Assembly: GCF_007746075.1 (NCBI RefSeq)
Contig: NZ_CP036339.1
Location: 2,755,653-2,819,652, forward strand
DNA: 64,000 bases
Direction: 5' to 3'
From: Lacipirellula limnantheis
Lineage (GTDB): Bacteria; Planctomycetota; Planctomycetia; Pirellulales; Lacipirellulaceae
The notes under the pieces are model-generated. The model saw only the letters and a list, made by a program, of their open reading frames with translations, was not told the DNA's origin and searched no databases. The position numbers and the translations under genes are program-made. Shown piece by piece: positions 63,976-64,000 of the stretch. Numbering within the stretch: position 1 is the first letter of the stretch; every line of letters begins with the position of its first letter.

Positions 63976-64000
63976 TAGCTAAGCAAAGCCCCCCTTGCTC

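Overview
The window comes from a bacterial chromosome with high GC content and dense coding. It most likely belongs to a planctomycete of the Pirellulales type; this is inferred from gene content, not from a marker gene. The evidence is the planctomycete-type cytochrome c/DUF1549/DUF1553 protein beside a Tat-exported DUF1501 protein, a YdjY-domain lipoprotein-like protein, Tat-exported Gfo/Idh/MocA oxidoreductase and lactonase, small lysine-rich proteins, a stand-alone RNA polymerase alpha-CTD-like protein, and many two-arm palindromic intergenic repeats. No rRNA, tRNA or CRISPR array was seen.

Region 0-16.9 kb: a partial helix-hairpin-helix protein, a run of minus-strand small and membrane proteins (unknown AT-richer gene, MORN-like, DoxX, two anchored proteins), a secreted SYLF protein, a sulfotransferase, a cupin, a P-loop kinase, a three-gene ABC importer of the NMT1/SsuA type behind a diguanylate cyclase, ApbE flavin transferase, and sucC-sucD of the TCA cycle.

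Region 17-44.3 kb: mainly housekeeping and stress genes. These are a large-subunit catalase, two tandem outer-membrane-like proteins, an RlmM-like methyltransferase, MsrB, a PcrA/UvrD helicase, the alpha-CTD-like protein, a repeat-rich secreted protein, two lysine-rich mini-proteins, PolX, YggU and YggS, unknown conserved proteins, a PQQ-type beta-propeller, a many-pass membrane protein, an MFS transporter, a Bax-inhibitor-1 protein, a DUF1338 dioxygenase and UspA.

Region 44.8-47.9 kb: a heme-globin-coupled PAS histidine kinase followed by a sigma-54-dependent NtrC-type regulator, a likely gas or redox-responsive two-component system.

Region 48.3-63 kb: a secretory carbohydrate-related region. 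It has lactonase, DUF1501, cytochrome/DUF1549/DUF1553, a beta-propeller glycosidase-like protein, a sialidase-like protein, a divergent GH36 alpha-galactosidase, two HEAT-repeat proteins and a Tat-exported Gfo/Idh/MocA oxidoreductase. The right edge holds the N-terminal part of an IS630-family transposase, apparently shifted out of frame.

The most unusual overall signal is the dense set of intergenic inverted-repeat elements. At least eleven sequence families and about eighteen copies or solo arms are present, some with covarying base pairs. They lie between genes, inside the sucC-sucD operon and in 5' leaders.
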